This document shows positions 50,590 to 60,163 of a stretch of DNA of 64,000 nt, in pieces. The DNA is from Gelatiniphilus marinus (GTDB lineage: Bacteria > Bacteroidota > Bacteroidia > Flavobacteriales > Flavobacteriaceae), in NCBI RefSeq assembly GCF_042678305.1, contig NZ_JBHUDT010000005.1; one strand, written 5' to 3'. Below the pieces are notes generated by a model. The model saw only the letters and a program-made list of their open reading frames with translations, ran no database searches and was not told where the DNA came from. The position numbers were made by a program, and so were the translations under genes. Each line of letters starts with the position of its first letter. Position 1 is the stretch's first letter.

Positions 50590-51027
50590 TTAACCCATCC
50601 AAGAGTCCCACGGAATCCGAGATAAAAACAGCACTAAAGCAATGGTATAAAAAACAGCTATGGTTTTTAGTTTTGAAGCCGAGGTTAGTTTCTTTTTATG
50701 CTTAGAATACCCGATGGTAATTAAGGCAACGGCTAAAATGTTTACAAAAGGATGCTCAACAAGGTATAGGCGTGCTAAGGAATTACTCATTACTTTTCCT
50801 CCTAATTCTCTCCACAGCTCGAATCTTGGGGATACAAAATATAATATTAGCCCTATTAAAAATTGAATATGCGATACAATTAAGGAGAAAAGCGCTATTC
50901 TAAAATCTTTAGCGGTATATTCTTTATCGCCAAATGTTTTAATTAAGGCATTAATGGCGGCAATGATTAAAACCAGAAAAACAAGATATGCCCAATAGGA
51001 GTGCAGATTTAATATAGTTTCGTACAT
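50590..51027 (-). CDS. Four-TM small membrane protein, cytochrome b-like
   Basis: 145 residues with four predicted membrane segments (YWAYLVFLVLIIAAINALIK, IALFSLIVSHIQFLIGLILYF, PFVNILAVALITIGYS, LKTIAVFYTIALVLFLSRIPW). Several histidines (HSYW near 8, SHIQF near 53, VEHPF near 91) resemble haem ligands, which fits the usual annotation of this flavobacterial family as cytochrome b-like. No direct functional evidence. It is separated from the next TonB receptor gene by that gene's terminator. Confidence 0.75.
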   Translation of the reverse strand: MYETILNLHSYWAYLVFLVLIIAAINALIKTFGDKEYTAKDFRIALFSLIVSHIQFLIGLILYFVSPRFELWRELGGKVMSNSLARLYLVEHPFVNILAVALITIGYSKHKKKLTSASKLKTIAVFYTIALVLFLSRIPWDSWMG

Positions 51028-51075
51028 ATTTTAAGCTTTATTGTTAGTTTTAGCAAATGTAATAATAATAGGTAT

Positions 51076-51105
51076 AAAAAAACCGCTTCTTGCGAAGCGG
51101 TTTTT
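51076..51105 (-). terminator. Terminator of the third TonB receptor gene
   Basis: AAACCGCTTC and GAAGCGGTTT form a perfect 10-bp stem with a 4-base loop; on the minus strand it is followed by TTTTATACC. Distance to the stop codon is about 22 bases. Confidence 0.85.
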
Positions 51106-51126
51106 AATGTGTTGTTGTTTTTAAAA

Positions 51127-53709
51127 TTAGAAGTTGTAACGCATACTAAAGTTCCATGTTCTGCCGTAACCAAATCTTACACGGTTTTCTACATTAACTC
51201 CATTCCAAGCTTCATCTCCAGCTTCAACATGTTTGTTTTCATCAGAATATTCAAGATAAACTTCGCTAAATATGTTGTTAACATTTAAACGGAATTGTAA
51301 TGAGTTTGTATCGTCTTTTCCTAACATCCATTTATAAGAGATTCCTGCATCAACCGTGTCAAATGATGGTAATTCAATAGAGCCTTTGTTATTAGGGTTT
51401 GAAAACTCACTTCCGCCATAATTAGCATTGCCATAAAGTTTATCGTACTGATTCCAGTTTGCATCTACCTTGAACATAGGTAAAATTTCATAGTTTGCAC
51501 CTATACCTGCGGTAAATTGAGAAGCATTACCAACTTTAGCACCATCAATATAACTTGTTCCTACTTCTGTTGGTGCACCACCGCCTTCTACAGTTTCAAT
51601 AAGCGTTACATTACCATCATATTGCCAATTTCCAATTGATAAAAATCCTTGAAGTTGAAGCTTATCTGTTAATCTTGTGAAAATTTCCAGTTCACCACCG
51701 TAGTGTACTTGTTTAATAGGACTTGTAGAGTAGAACACATCTGCTATGTTGTCATTATCAGTATCTTCAGAATCGTAATCAATTCTGTTATCCCAAATTG
51801 TATAATACAAGTTCATGTTAACAGATACTTTGTCTCCCAAAAACTTATATCCTGCTTCAACACCTGTTACTTTTTGATTTTCATCACTTAAAGGGTTTAA
51901 CTGGTTAGATTGCCTATCGTCGATAAATAAGTCACTATGATAAGGTTGACGTGAGTAATAGCCTGTATTTAAGAACACAGTGTTTTTGTCGTCAATTCGA
52001 TATGCTCCACCTAGCTTAACATTAAACCCTGGATTGTTAACTTTTTCTGATACTTCGCCTTTACCTTCGGTTGAAGAGTTTCCATACTCTGTTCTAACAT
52101 GTGATTGCGTTGATGCTGATCCTTGAAAAAATGCTGAAAATTTATTTTTAGTATACTCCAATTGACCAAATACCCCTAAATAATTGATGTCTTCTTCATA
52201 ATCGTAATATGGATGTAAACGTTGCGCATGATCATCATTTGTATTAAACAATATGTTCCATGGGTTGATACCTCCAAAGGCTTTAGTTACTTCATAACTA
52301 CCGCCATTATAAATACTAGAATCGCTTACCGAGTCAACCGATATAAATTCGTTTACACTTCTAAAGTGGATACCATTATATAAGCGTACATCTGCACCAA
52401 CATTAAAGTTTAAATTTTCATTAATCTCATTGTTGTAGTTGGTTACTACACCATACCAGTTATGGTTGTTATTAGAACCTCTACCGTAAGTAACTACACC
52501 GTTAGAACTTCTTGATTGAACAAAGGCGCCCCTACCTAAAGAACCGTATAAAACAGTTGATAAAGATGATTTATCATTTATATCCCAATCCCAGTTTAAG
52601 TTCATTACTGGTTTGTGATATACATTTCTTCCGCCTGGATAAACACCAGAATTCAAATTATTTGGGCTATTTACACCTGTTGTATTCCAACCGTTGTAAC
52701 GTCTTCCTCTGTCTTCTTCTAAAAAGTCTTTCAAGTCAGCATTTCCAGCAGCAGCATGCCATTGCGGTGCTCCAGTTAACATTAAGTTTAGGATGTGGTT
52801 ATCGTTTACTTTGTAACCAAAAGATAAGAAATAGGTTTGACCTTGACCTTCAGTATGATCAACATAACCATCACCTCTCCAATGTCCAAATAACGCAGAT
52901 ACCGCTAAGCCGTTTTCCATTAAACCTGTTGAGTAATATGCAGTTGATTTTGTATAACCATCATTACCTAACATTTGTTGTAAAAAGCCACCTTCTTTTT
53001 TATCTACAGTTTTGGTAACAATGTTTACCGTACCACCAACTGAAGAAATAGCTAATTTTGAAGAACCTAAACCTCGTTGAACTTGTACTGCTTGAGCGAC
53101 ATCTAATACTCCAGACCAGTTTGACCAGTACATTTTACCATCTTCCATTCCATTAACAGGTTGCCCATTAAGTAAGAATGCTGTGTTAGTTTGGTCAAAA
53201 CCTCTTAAAAACATTTGTCCGTCTCCAAATCCACCTCGTTGTGTAGTATGAACAGAAGGTGTTGACTTTAATAATTCAGGCAAATCAGAATTACCTGCTT
53301 TTTCTTGAATCCTATTTGCTTTAATTGTAGAAACAGCAATAGGTGTTTGTCTGTCTTCGGCTAAATCTATAACTCCTGAACCAACAATAACAATCTCTTC
53401 TAATGAGTTGTCTGGTGTTAAATTGATGTTTCCTAAGTCAACATTACCATCAAAAGATAAAGTTATGGAGCTATACCCAACATAAGAAATCACAAGTTGC
53501 CCTGAATTAGCTTGTGTAGTTAAGGTAAAATTCCCGTCAAAATCTGTAGAAACACCGTTTGTGGTGCCTTTTTCAACAATGTTGGCGCCTGGTAATGGTG
53601 CGTTAATCTCGGCATCTATTACCGTACCGCTTACACTGCTTTGTGCCATAATAACCGTAGTACATAACAATGCCACGGTTAGCATTAATAATTGAGTAGT
53701 TTTTTTCAT
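51127..53709 (-). CDS. TonB-dependent receptor with CarboxypepD-reg domain
   Basis: 860 residues. Signal peptide (LTVALLCTTVIMAQ), CarboxypepD-reg-like domain (about 25-100, SVSGTVIDAEINAPLPGANIVEKGT), plug (ADLPELLKSTPSVHTTQRGGFGDGQMFLRGFDQTNTAFLLNGQPVNGMEDGKMYWSNWSG), barrel to the terminal F (FSMRYNF). No SusD partner, so not a classical polysaccharide utilisation locus. Substrate unknown. It is monocistronic, framed by terminators. Confidence 0.92.
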   Translation of the reverse strand: MKKTTQLLMLTVALLCTTVIMAQSSVSGTVIDAEINAPLPGANIVEKGTTNGVSTDFDGNFTLTTQANSGQLVISYVGYSSITLSFDGNVDLGNINLTPDNSLEEIVIVGSGVIDLAEDRQTPIAVSTIKANRIQEKAGNSDLPELLKSTPSVHTTQRGGFGDGQMFLRGFDQTNTAFLLNGQPVNGMEDGKMYWSNWSGVLDVAQAVQVQRGLGSSKLAISSVGGTVNIVTKTVDKKEGGFLQQMLGNDGYTKSTAYYSTGLMENGLAVSALFGHWRGDGYVDHTEGQGQTYFLSFGYKVNDNHILNLMLTGAPQWHAAAGNADLKDFLEEDRGRRYNGWNTTGVNSPNNLNSGVYPGGRNVYHKPVMNLNWDWDINDKSSLSTVLYGSLGRGAFVQSRSSNGVVTYGRGSNNNHNWYGVVTNYNNEINENLNFNVGADVRLYNGIHFRSVNEFISVDSVSDSSIYNGGSYEVTKAFGGINPWNILFNTNDDHAQRLHPYYDYEEDINYLGVFGQLEYTKNKFSAFFQGSASTQSHVRTEYGNSSTEGKGEVSEKVNNPGFNVKLGGAYRIDDKNTVFLNTGYYSRQPYHSDLFIDDRQSNQLNPLSDENQKVTGVEAGYKFLGDKVSVNMNLYYTIWDNRIDYDSEDTDNDNIADVFYSTSPIKQVHYGGELEIFTRLTDKLQLQGFLSIGNWQYDGNVTLIETVEGGGAPTEVGTSYIDGAKVGNASQFTAGIGANYEILPMFKVDANWNQYDKLYGNANYGGSEFSNPNNKGSIELPSFDTVDAGISYKWMLGKDDTNSLQFRLNVNNIFSEVYLEYSDENKHVEAGDEAWNGVNVENRVRFGYGRTWNFSMRYNF

Positions 53710-53808
53710 AATTTTAAATGAATTATATTGAAATTAGTCGCTGCAAAAATACGTATAATTAAGTAATATGTATTGCCCGAATGTTAAGATGTTTAACATT
53801 TTAGACGA

Positions 53809-53846
53809 AAAAAAGACGAACATTTTTGAAGTATTCGTCTTTTTTT
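53809..53846 (-). terminator. Terminator of pgi
   Basis: AAAAAAGACGAA and TTCGTCTTTTTT form a 12-bp stem with a 13-base loop. T-runs are present on both strands, so it may act in both directions; pgi ends 29 bases away. Confidence 0.75.
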
Positions 53847-53874
53847 GTGTAAATATTATTAATATCTTAAAAAA

Positions 53875-55494
53875 TTAATACAAATTTTTGTAATAATTTA
53901 ACAGATTACTGGTGGATGAGTCATGATTGCCAATTGTGCTTTCTCCAAATTCGTTTAAGATTTTATTGGCCAATTGCTTGCCCAGTTCTACTCCAAATTG
54001 GTCGTAGCTAAAAATATTCCAAATAATGCCTTGTACAAATATTTTGTGCTCGTACATGGCTATTAATTTGCCCAAACTTTCAGGGGTTAGCTTATTTATA
54101 AAAATGGTGTTTGTTGGCTTGTTGCCTTTAAATATTTGGAATGGAATTATTGATTTGTCGGTTCCTTCGGTGATAACCTCGTCTTTGGTTTTGCCATTTA
54201 AAAGTGCTTCGGTTTGCGCTAAGAAGTTAGACATCAATTTATCCTGATGGTCTTGATTACCATGTAACGATTTTGCAAACCCAATAAAATCTGCTGGAAT
54301 TAATTTTGTGCCTTGGTGGATAAGCTGAAAAAAGGCGTGCTGCGAATTGGTTCCGGGCTCGCCCCAAATTAAGGTTCCGGTTTGGTAATTTATGGCTTCT
54401 CCGTTTCTATCGACGCTTTTCCCGTTGCTTTCCATAATACCTTGCTGCAAATAGGTTGCAAATTGGTTTAGGTATTGCGAATATGCAATTACGGCTTCGC
54501 TTTCGGCTTTAAAAAAGTTGTTGTACCAAATGCTTATTAGCGCTAAAACAACGGGTATGTTTTTATTAAAATCTTCATTTTTAAAATGATTATCCATTTT
54601 GTTAGCACCTTTTAAAAGGCTATCAAAATTATTATAACCTACCGCTAGACTTATAGATAAGCCCACGGCACTCCACAGTGAAAAACGACCGCCAACCCAA
54701 TCCCACATAGGGAATATGTTGTTTTGGTCTATTCCAAAATTCTTAACACTTTCAATATTTGTTGATACAGCAACAAAGTGTTTTGCAATAGCCTCTTGGG
54801 TTGCTGTTTTTAAAAACCAATCTTTAATGGTGTTGGCGTTCGATAAGGTTTCTTGAGTTGTAAATGTTTTTGAAACTACCACGAAAAGCGTGGTTTCTGG
54901 GTTTAGCTTTTTAATCACTTCGTTTACATGATCGCCATCAACATTACTTACAAAATGTGTTGTTAAATGATTTTTGTAATACTGTAGCGATTCAACAACC
55001 ATTGCTGGCCCCAGATCTGAGCCTCCAATGCCAATATTTACAACATCGGTAAATGGTTTGCCTGTAAAGCCTTTTAAATCGCCATTTACAACCTTGTTTG
55101 TAAAACTTTCCATTTTTTGTTTTACTTGATGTATTTCTGGCATGACATTAACACCATCAACATAAAACTCAGCATTTTTAGGCGCTCGTAATGCGGTGTG
55201 CAAAACGGCTCGTCCTTCGGTTTTATTTATTTTTTCGCCCGAGAACTGACTTTTAATAGCGTCTTTTAACTTTACCTCGTTGGCCAATTCCAGCAGATAT
55301 TTAAAGGTCTCTGTGGTGATTCTGTTTTTAGAAAAATCGACATAAAAATCATCCCAGGTAACGGTAAATGTATTTGCCCGTGTTCTATCTTGCGCAAACA
55401 GGTCTTTCATGTGTACCGTGTTGATGCTGTTGTAGTGCGATTGGAGTTTTTTCCAAGCCACTGTTGTGGTTGGGTTTATGTTTGGTAACGCCAT
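53875..55494 (-). CDS. pgi: Glucose-6-phosphate isomerase
   Basis: Interconverts glucose-6-phosphate and fructose-6-phosphate. 539 residues, the normal length. Family motifs: VVNIGIGGSDLGPAMVVESL, FVVVSKTFTTQETLSNA, WVGGRFSLWSAVGLSI, ESNGKSV, GEPGTNSQHAFFQLIHQGT (with catalytic Glu/His) and the C-terminal FDQFGVELGKQ (here YDQFGVELGKQLA with the catalytic Lys). Its start lies 2 bases after the stop of the M23 gene, so it is the last gene of a four-gene operon. Confidence 0.97.
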   Translation of the reverse strand: MALPNINPTTTVAWKKLQSHYNSINTVHMKDLFAQDRTRANTFTVTWDDFYVDFSKNRITTETFKYLLELANEVKLKDAIKSQFSGEKINKTEGRAVLHTALRAPKNAEFYVDGVNVMPEIHQVKQKMESFTNKVVNGDLKGFTGKPFTDVVNIGIGGSDLGPAMVVESLQYYKNHLTTHFVSNVDGDHVNEVIKKLNPETTLFVVVSKTFTTQETLSNANTIKDWFLKTATQEAIAKHFVAVSTNIESVKNFGIDQNNIFPMWDWVGGRFSLWSAVGLSISLAVGYNNFDSLLKGANKMDNHFKNEDFNKNIPVVLALISIWYNNFFKAESEAVIAYSQYLNQFATYLQQGIMESNGKSVDRNGEAINYQTGTLIWGEPGTNSQHAFFQLIHQGTKLIPADFIGFAKSLHGNQDHQDKLMSNFLAQTEALLNGKTKDEVITEGTDKSIIPFQIFKGNKPTNTIFINKLTPESLGKLIAMYEHKIFVQGIIWNIFSYDQFGVELGKQLANKILNEFGESTIGNHDSSTSNLLNYYKNLY

Positions 55495-55495
55495 G

Positions 55496-56797
55496 TTATG
55501 AATTTGCTTGTGTTATTATTGCTTGTTCTGATTGTTGTTCTGGTATTTCGGGTTCAAACTGGATGTTGTCCAATTGGTATTTAATGGGTTTTATATACTC
55601 TAAAAACTTGAATTTTAAAGAATCTGAAATGGGTTTGGCCTCTGGAAGCTTTTCTTTAAACGGATCTACTTGTTTGCCGTTTTTCCAGAAACGGTAGCAA
55701 ACGTGCGGGCCACTGGTGTTACCCGTCATGCCAATCCAACCAATAACATCGCCTTGCTTAACAAAATCGCCTACTTTTACTTTTCTTTTTTGCATGTGCA
55801 GGTATTGGGTTTCGTAAGTGGCATTATGCCTTATTTTTACGTAATTGCCATTGCCGCCTTTTCTTCTGGATTCTGTTACGGTTCCGTTTGCTGTGGCCAT
55901 AATTTCTGTACCCATTGGGGCCGCAAAATCTGTACCTCTATGGGCGCGAACATTGTAGCCGTAAACGGCTATGCGCCTTTTAAGGTTGTATCTGGATGAT
56001 ATTCTAGAATATTTTACGGGTGCTTTTAAAAAAGCGCGTCGTAGATTTTTGGCTTCATCGTTAAAATAATCGACAATGCCTTTAACCGAGTCGGTTTCAA
56101 ATCTAAAGGCGTAAAAAGGTTCGTTTTTATGTTCAAAAAGTACTGCTTTTACATCGTGTACACCGCCGTAAATGGTGTCGTCTATATACTTGTCTGAGTA
56201 AATAACCTTAAAACGGTCTCCTTTTTGAAGTCTGTTAAAATCGATAGTCCAAGCATATATGTCGTCGGCCAGTTTGTTGGTTAAAACGGCACTTATTCCT
56301 TTTTCATCCAAGGTTTCAGAAATACTGCTTGTTATAACGCCCGATATAGTTTTTTCAACATATTTTATGGGCTTTCTGCTTTTAAAGGCATGAATGGAGT
56401 CTTTAAAATTGATAACGACATATTCTTCTTTATTGGGTTGGTAGATAAACGTTTCGGGCGTTTCCAAAGAGTCTTTGGAAAATAAGAGTGTGTATGGTTT
56501 TCCTTGTTGGAAAGACCGAATGATGTCGAAGGTGTCTTTTGCCTTTTCTGCAATATGGAATATTTTGGGGTAACCAACCTTGTTGCGCTCTAGAATCTCG
56601 CCAAAGCTATCGCCTTTTTTTACAGTATCTCTTTTAACGATGTAATTTTCCAGGTTAAATCCAAACTCTAAAATTTCTTTTGGTTTTTCTGCTATGGCTA
56701 CTTCTTCCTGTAAAACAGGTGTTGGTTCTTGTTTGTTGTTTTTGCATCCCATGGCTGTTATGGCCAGAGCGACCAGTACTAGACATTTGTTCCCCAT
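55496..56797 (-). CDS. M23 family metallopeptidase lipoprotein with altered HxH motif
   Basis: 433 residues from the ATG at 56797 (MGNKCLVLVALAITAMGCKN, lipobox). An upstream start overlapping the TDO gene further would lengthen it by 26 residues without adding a leader. The N-terminal half has LysM/opacity-type regions (VKKGDSFGEILERNKV); the C-terminal LytM domain has HxxxD (H286...D290 in AHRGTDFAAPMG) and GPHVCYRFW, where the usual HxH is HxC (H365, C367). Cys could still bind zinc. Endopeptidase acting on peptidoglycan cross-links is expected. The gene overlaps the TDO gene by 19 bases. Confidence 0.9.
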   Translation of the reverse strand: MGNKCLVLVALAITAMGCKNNKQEPTPVLQEEVAIAEKPKEILEFGFNLENYIVKRDTVKKGDSFGEILERNKVGYPKIFHIAEKAKDTFDIIRSFQQGKPYTLLFSKDSLETPETFIYQPNKEEYVVINFKDSIHAFKSRKPIKYVEKTISGVITSSISETLDEKGISAVLTNKLADDIYAWTIDFNRLQKGDRFKVIYSDKYIDDTIYGGVHDVKAVLFEHKNEPFYAFRFETDSVKGIVDYFNDEAKNLRRAFLKAPVKYSRISSRYNLKRRIAVYGYNVRAHRGTDFAAPMGTEIMATANGTVTESRRKGGNGNYVKIRHNATYETQYLHMQKRKVKVGDFVKQGDVIGWIGMTGNTSGPHVCYRFWKNGKQVDPFKEKLPEAKPISDSLKFKFLEYIKPIKYQLDNIQFEPEIPEQQSEQAIITQANS

Positions 56798-57714
56798 TCT
56801 TCTATTTCTTTTTCGGTCCATAATTCTGGAAAAAATATTCTTTTTTGGTATTTTGGGTGCATGTATTTTACCCATTCGCTTCCTCCTGTGGCTTCGGCAG
56901 TTTTACCGCCTATGTTTAGATAATGATTTGCCGTGTTGTAATGTGCCATTACCCATTTTATGTTTACCGTATAATCGTAATGGCGCATGGCTTTTATTAA
57001 ATTCTTGTCTTCTTTAACCGCTTTTGGAAGCTCTCTAAATTTTGATAATAAATTATGCGTGTTGTAAAATTTGGTAAACCTAATAAATTCGTCTTTATAT
57101 TTGTCTTCAAACGCTGATAAAGTGTAGCTTTTTTTTCCTGTTTTATAATCTTTTCCTGCGGCTTGCCAGTACAAATGTTCGAAAGCATGCTCGTAAGAGG
57201 TGTTTCTGTTAATAGTGTTTCTAAATCTTTTATCTATGAGGTTGATAAGCTCTGTAGATGCAAATTCGATTTTTCGGTATTGTGCGCTTTGAAAACCGCT
57301 TGCTGGTGTTAGTGTGGTTCTAAATTTGTTGTATTGATCCACGTCCATCCCGTCCTTCATAATGGTAAACGATGATGTAAGCATGTCAAAATAACGGCTT
57401 ATCCGCATTAATTTTGAGGTAAATAATTCGGCATTAACGGCATCGTGTTTTGCTATTTGATCGATTTCGCCCAATATCATTTTAAATAACAGCTCGTTTA
57501 TTTGATGGTACATAATAAAGACCATCTCGTCTGGAAAATTGGTACGTTGTACCTGCAGGCTTAATAGGGCATCGGTTTGTATGTAATCCCAGTAGTTTAG
57601 GGGCTTACTGTGCAGAAGGCCTTCTAGGTGGGCCTCTAAATCTTGGTCTATGGCCTTGTATTTTTCTTTAAGCTGGTTGGTTATTTTTGTACTCAAAACG
57701 TCTTTAATTTTCAA
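56779..57714 (-). CDS. kynA: Tryptophan 2,3-dioxygenase family protein
   Basis: Haem enzyme opening the indole ring of tryptophan to N-formylkynurenine, the first step of the kynurenine route. 311 residues; family blocks DEMVFIMYHQINELLFKMILGEID, FRTTLTPASGFQSAQYRKIEF, EHLYWQAAGKDY and WVMAHYNTANHYLNIGGKTAEATGGSEWVKYMHPK, with haem-ligand His in the last block. It overlaps both neighbours (11 bases with the DUF3108 gene, 19 with the M23 gene). No other kynurenine genes are in the window. Confidence 0.93.
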   Translation of the reverse strand: MKIKDVLSTKITNQLKEKYKAIDQDLEAHLEGLLHSKPLNYWDYIQTDALLSLQVQRTNFPDEMVFIMYHQINELLFKMILGEIDQIAKHDAVNAELFTSKLMRISRYFDMLTSSFTIMKDGMDVDQYNKFRTTLTPASGFQSAQYRKIEFASTELINLIDKRFRNTINRNTSYEHAFEHLYWQAAGKDYKTGKKSYTLSAFEDKYKDEFIRFTKFYNTHNLLSKFRELPKAVKEDKNLIKAMRHYDYTVNIKWVMAHYNTANHYLNIGGKTAEATGGSEWVKYMHPKYQKRIFFPELWTEKEIEEWGTNV

Positions 57715-58486
57715 CTACTATCTTAAAAGGGTGTTTTAAGCCCTTAAAAGCCTCAAGGTCTGCCCTTAGAGAGCCAACTGCTAAATCGGCCTTAATTCGC
57801 AAAGGTACTTTATTTTTGTCTTTCGACACCCAAAGCGTTAAACTTTCTTCTTCTTTAAAAACACGGCCTGCCATAACATAGGGCCTGAATTTTAAGGCTT
57901 CAACGTTTCCAAAATCAGTGCTTATGGTCTCGCTGCCCAAATACTGCAATTTAAAGCCGTAGGTTTCTTCGTCAAAAAACATATCAATCTTAAACTCGTC
58001 GCCAATTTTTAATGTGCTAACATTAATGTTGTTGCGCAGGTAATAATAGGTAGATACCATATCTTGAATATTGGGCTTAGTGTTTATTGTTGTTTTTTTC
58101 TTGTGCTTTTTGTCGTGTACGTGCGCCTTGTTGTTTATCTGGTCAAACTCTATTTCTATATCTTTGGTGTGCCCGCCCTCGTAAATATTCCTTACAAACT
58201 TATAAGGTATTAAGGTATGCTTGTCGAAATAGCTTTCGTAGCGGTCCTTAACTTTAAAAAACCATTTTATCATGCCTGTGGTCCAGCCTTTGCCAACCAC
58301 ATGATATACATCTTTATTGTTTATTTTAGAATCTTTAACCGTTAGTGTGGCATTACCGGCTTTTAAAAAGCCACTATAGCTCATTTTAAATTTAAACCAT
58401 TCGCCATTGCCAAAAGCTTTTTCCTGTTGCGAAAAAACTATTTGCATGCTGCCTAAGGTTAGTAATATAAGTAGTATTTTTTTCAT
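57704..58486 (-). CDS. DUF3108 periplasmic protein
   Basis: 260 residues with a signal peptide (ILLTLGSMQIVFSQ). DUF3108 pattern: FKMSYSGFLKAGNATLTVKDSKIN, VVGKGWTTGMIKWFFKVKDRYESYFDKHTLIPYKFVRNIYEGG, and LWVSKDKNKVPLRIKADLAVGSLRADLEAFKGLKHPF at the end. It forms a lipid-binding-like beta barrel in related proteins; function unknown. First gene of the operon; TATTTTTG (58571 to 58564) is a good -7 box 78 bases upstream. Confidence 0.85.
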   Translation of the reverse strand: MKKILLILLTLGSMQIVFSQQEKAFGNGEWFKFKMSYSGFLKAGNATLTVKDSKINNKDVYHVVGKGWTTGMIKWFFKVKDRYESYFDKHTLIPYKFVRNIYEGGHTKDIEIEFDQINNKAHVHDKKHKKKTTINTKPNIQDMVSTYYYLRNNINVSTLKIGDEFKIDMFFDEETYGFKLQYLGSETISTDFGNVEALKFRPYVMAGRVFKEEESLTLWVSKDKNKVPLRIKADLAVGSLRADLEAFKGLKHPFKIVVEN

Positions 58487-58926
58487 GCTATATTGGGTAA
58501 CGGATATTGTAACTCCTTGATTATATATTTATTGCTGTATGCAGGAAATTACAATTACTGTTCCAAAAATATAAAAAATCTGCACACAGCCTGTTATTAT
58601 AAGAAGCTCTTAACATTTTTTTGTTACATCGGGTTTAAAATTATGCTCACATTTTTTTTCTATTTCGATGGAAGGGTGTGGTATGCAATATCACAGGTTT
58701 TGGTAAGTTGCGAATTAATAAATAAACAAGGTGTTTAAAAACACTAAAAAAGCACATGTGCCAAATGTTAATTAGTAGGGGCTGCCTGCATTTTTTATAC
58801 TTTTTTTTGAGTTGGTTTAGTTGATAATTGCGCGTTTGCCAAAGTTGTAAGCGTGCAATTTGTTTTGGGCCAATTATTTTGAAATGGGACTTTATAATAT
58901 GAACAAAAAATTATTTTGGCAATAGC
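58487..58926. other. Gene-free stretch between the DUF3108 and leuB genes
   Basis: Holds the promoter of the DUF3108 operon (-7 box at 58564-58571, minus strand). A plus-strand frame of about 80 codons (58493-58738) has a composition of runs of hydrophobic and Cys/Tyr residues and no support. No convincing terminator is seen for leuB on the minus strand. Confidence 0.4.
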
Positions 58927-60039
58927 TTAAATAATAGTGGATTGCCCTAGGTGTATGTTTTTAAAGTTAAGGTTGGTTTCTTCGGGATTGTTTATATAAT
59001 CTTCAATAAAATCGCCCACTTTTGTGGTGCTAATGTTGTCGTATTTCATATTCAGGTCTGGAGTGGTAATATGAAGTTTCAACGACTTGTCAACAGCTTG
59101 TCTCACCAAATCTGCTTCTTTATCTAGCCCAAAATGTTCCAGCAACATGGCGGCCGATAAAATAGAGGCAATAGGGTTTGCAACACCTTTGTTGGCAAAT
59201 TTACCATAAGCACCGTGTACAGGCTCAAACATGGCATGCTTGTCGTTTATAGATGCCGATGCCAACAAACCAATGGTGCCAATAATAACGCTGGCTTCTT
59301 CAGATAAGATGTCGCCAAACATATTTTCGGTTAAAATAACATCAAACTGCCTTGGGTTTATTATAAGTTCCATGGCTGCATTATCTATGTAGAGAAACTC
59401 TAATTTAACATCTGGGTATTGGGAGGCCAATTCTTGTACCACTTTGCGCCACAAACGGGAGGTTGCCAATGCATTGGCTTTATCTACCAAAGTAAGCTTT
59501 CCTTTTCTGGATTGAGCTGCTTTAAAGGCCAAATGCGCAATGCGTTCTATTTCAAAGCGGGAGTACTCGCATATGTCGGAAGCCGAATGGTTTGTGTAAT
59601 TTTTTTCTCCAAAGTAAATGCCTCCGGTAAGTTCGCGATAAATTAAAATATCGGTATCTCGTATTTGCTTGATTTTTAATGAAGATTTGTACAGTAAATC
59701 CTCATAGGCGATAATGGGTCTTATATTGGCATAGAGATCGAGCGATTTTCTGAGGCCCAAAAGCCCATATTCCGGACGTACTTTGGCATCGGGATCCATA
59801 TCGTATTTGGGGCTTCCTATGGCGCCAAATAAAATAGCATCTGCGTTTTTGCAAATGCTAAGGGTTTCGTTAGGTAAGGCTTCTCCTGTTTTGTCTATTG
59901 CCGAAGCGCCAACAAGGCCATAGTTAAAAGTGAAAATATGCCCAAATTCCATAGCTATGGCCTTTAAAGCCTTAACGGCTTGTACGGTAACCTCTGGGCC
60001 AATACCATCGCCTGGTAAAACGGCAATATTTAATTTCAT
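58927..60039 (-). CDS. leuB: 3-isopropylmalate dehydrogenase
   Basis: NAD-dependent oxidative decarboxylation in leucine synthesis. 370 residues. AVLPGDGIGPEVTVQAVKAL at the N-terminus, GAIGSPKYD, REYGLLGLRKSLDLYANIRP, RELTGGIYFGEK, the DKANALATSRLWRKVV block and TENMFGDILSEEASVI, with the Asp and Lys of the active site. It has its own -7 box (TAAATTTG, 60086 to 60079) 40 bases upstream, so it may be made independently of leuA, 124 bases upstream. Confidence 0.96.
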   Translation of the reverse strand: MKLNIAVLPGDGIGPEVTVQAVKALKAIAMEFGHIFTFNYGLVGASAIDKTGEALPNETLSICKNADAILFGAIGSPKYDMDPDAKVRPEYGLLGLRKSLDLYANIRPIIAYEDLLYKSSLKIKQIRDTDILIYRELTGGIYFGEKNYTNHSASDICEYSRFEIERIAHLAFKAAQSRKGKLTLVDKANALATSRLWRKVVQELASQYPDVKLEFLYIDNAAMELIINPRQFDVILTENMFGDILSEEASVIIGTIGLLASASINDKHAMFEPVHGAYGKFANKGVANPIASILSAAMLLEHFGLDKEADLVRQAVDKSLKLHITTPDLNMKYDNISTTKVGDFIEDYINNPEETNLNFKNIHLGQSTII

Positions 60040-60078
60040 TTAGATTTGTATTAAGTGTTCCGTTTGTTCATTAACTCT

Positions 60079-60086
60079 CAAATTTA
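60079..60086 (-). promoter_or_regulatory. -7 promoter element of leuB
   Basis: TAAATTTG on the minus strand, perfect TAnnTTTG, 40 bases before the leuB ATG. Confidence 0.45.
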
Positions 60087-60132
60087 AGAATTAATGTGCA
60101 TCGATTTACAAAAATGACAATAATAACGGAAA

Positions 60133-60152
60133 ACTAGAAACAAATCTCTAGT
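60133..60152 (-). terminator. Weak terminator between leuA and leuB
   Basis: ACTAGA and TCTAGT form a 6-bp stem with an 8-base loop; on the minus strand TTTT follows. Partial termination after leuA is possible. Confidence 0.35.
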
Positions 60153-60163
60153 ATTTTTTTAAA

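Noticed and set aside
52512..53018. 168-codon plus-strand frame
   Set aside because: Antisense of the TonB receptor plug/barrel; Leu/His-rich translation typical of a shadow.
45070..53709. Polysaccharide utilisation locus
   Set aside because: No SusD homologue or carbohydrate-active enzyme accompanies the TonB receptors.
58493..58738. 81-codon plus-strand frame
   Set aside because: It overlaps the promoter of the DUF3108 operon, has a random-looking hydrophobic composition and no promoter or homology I recognise.
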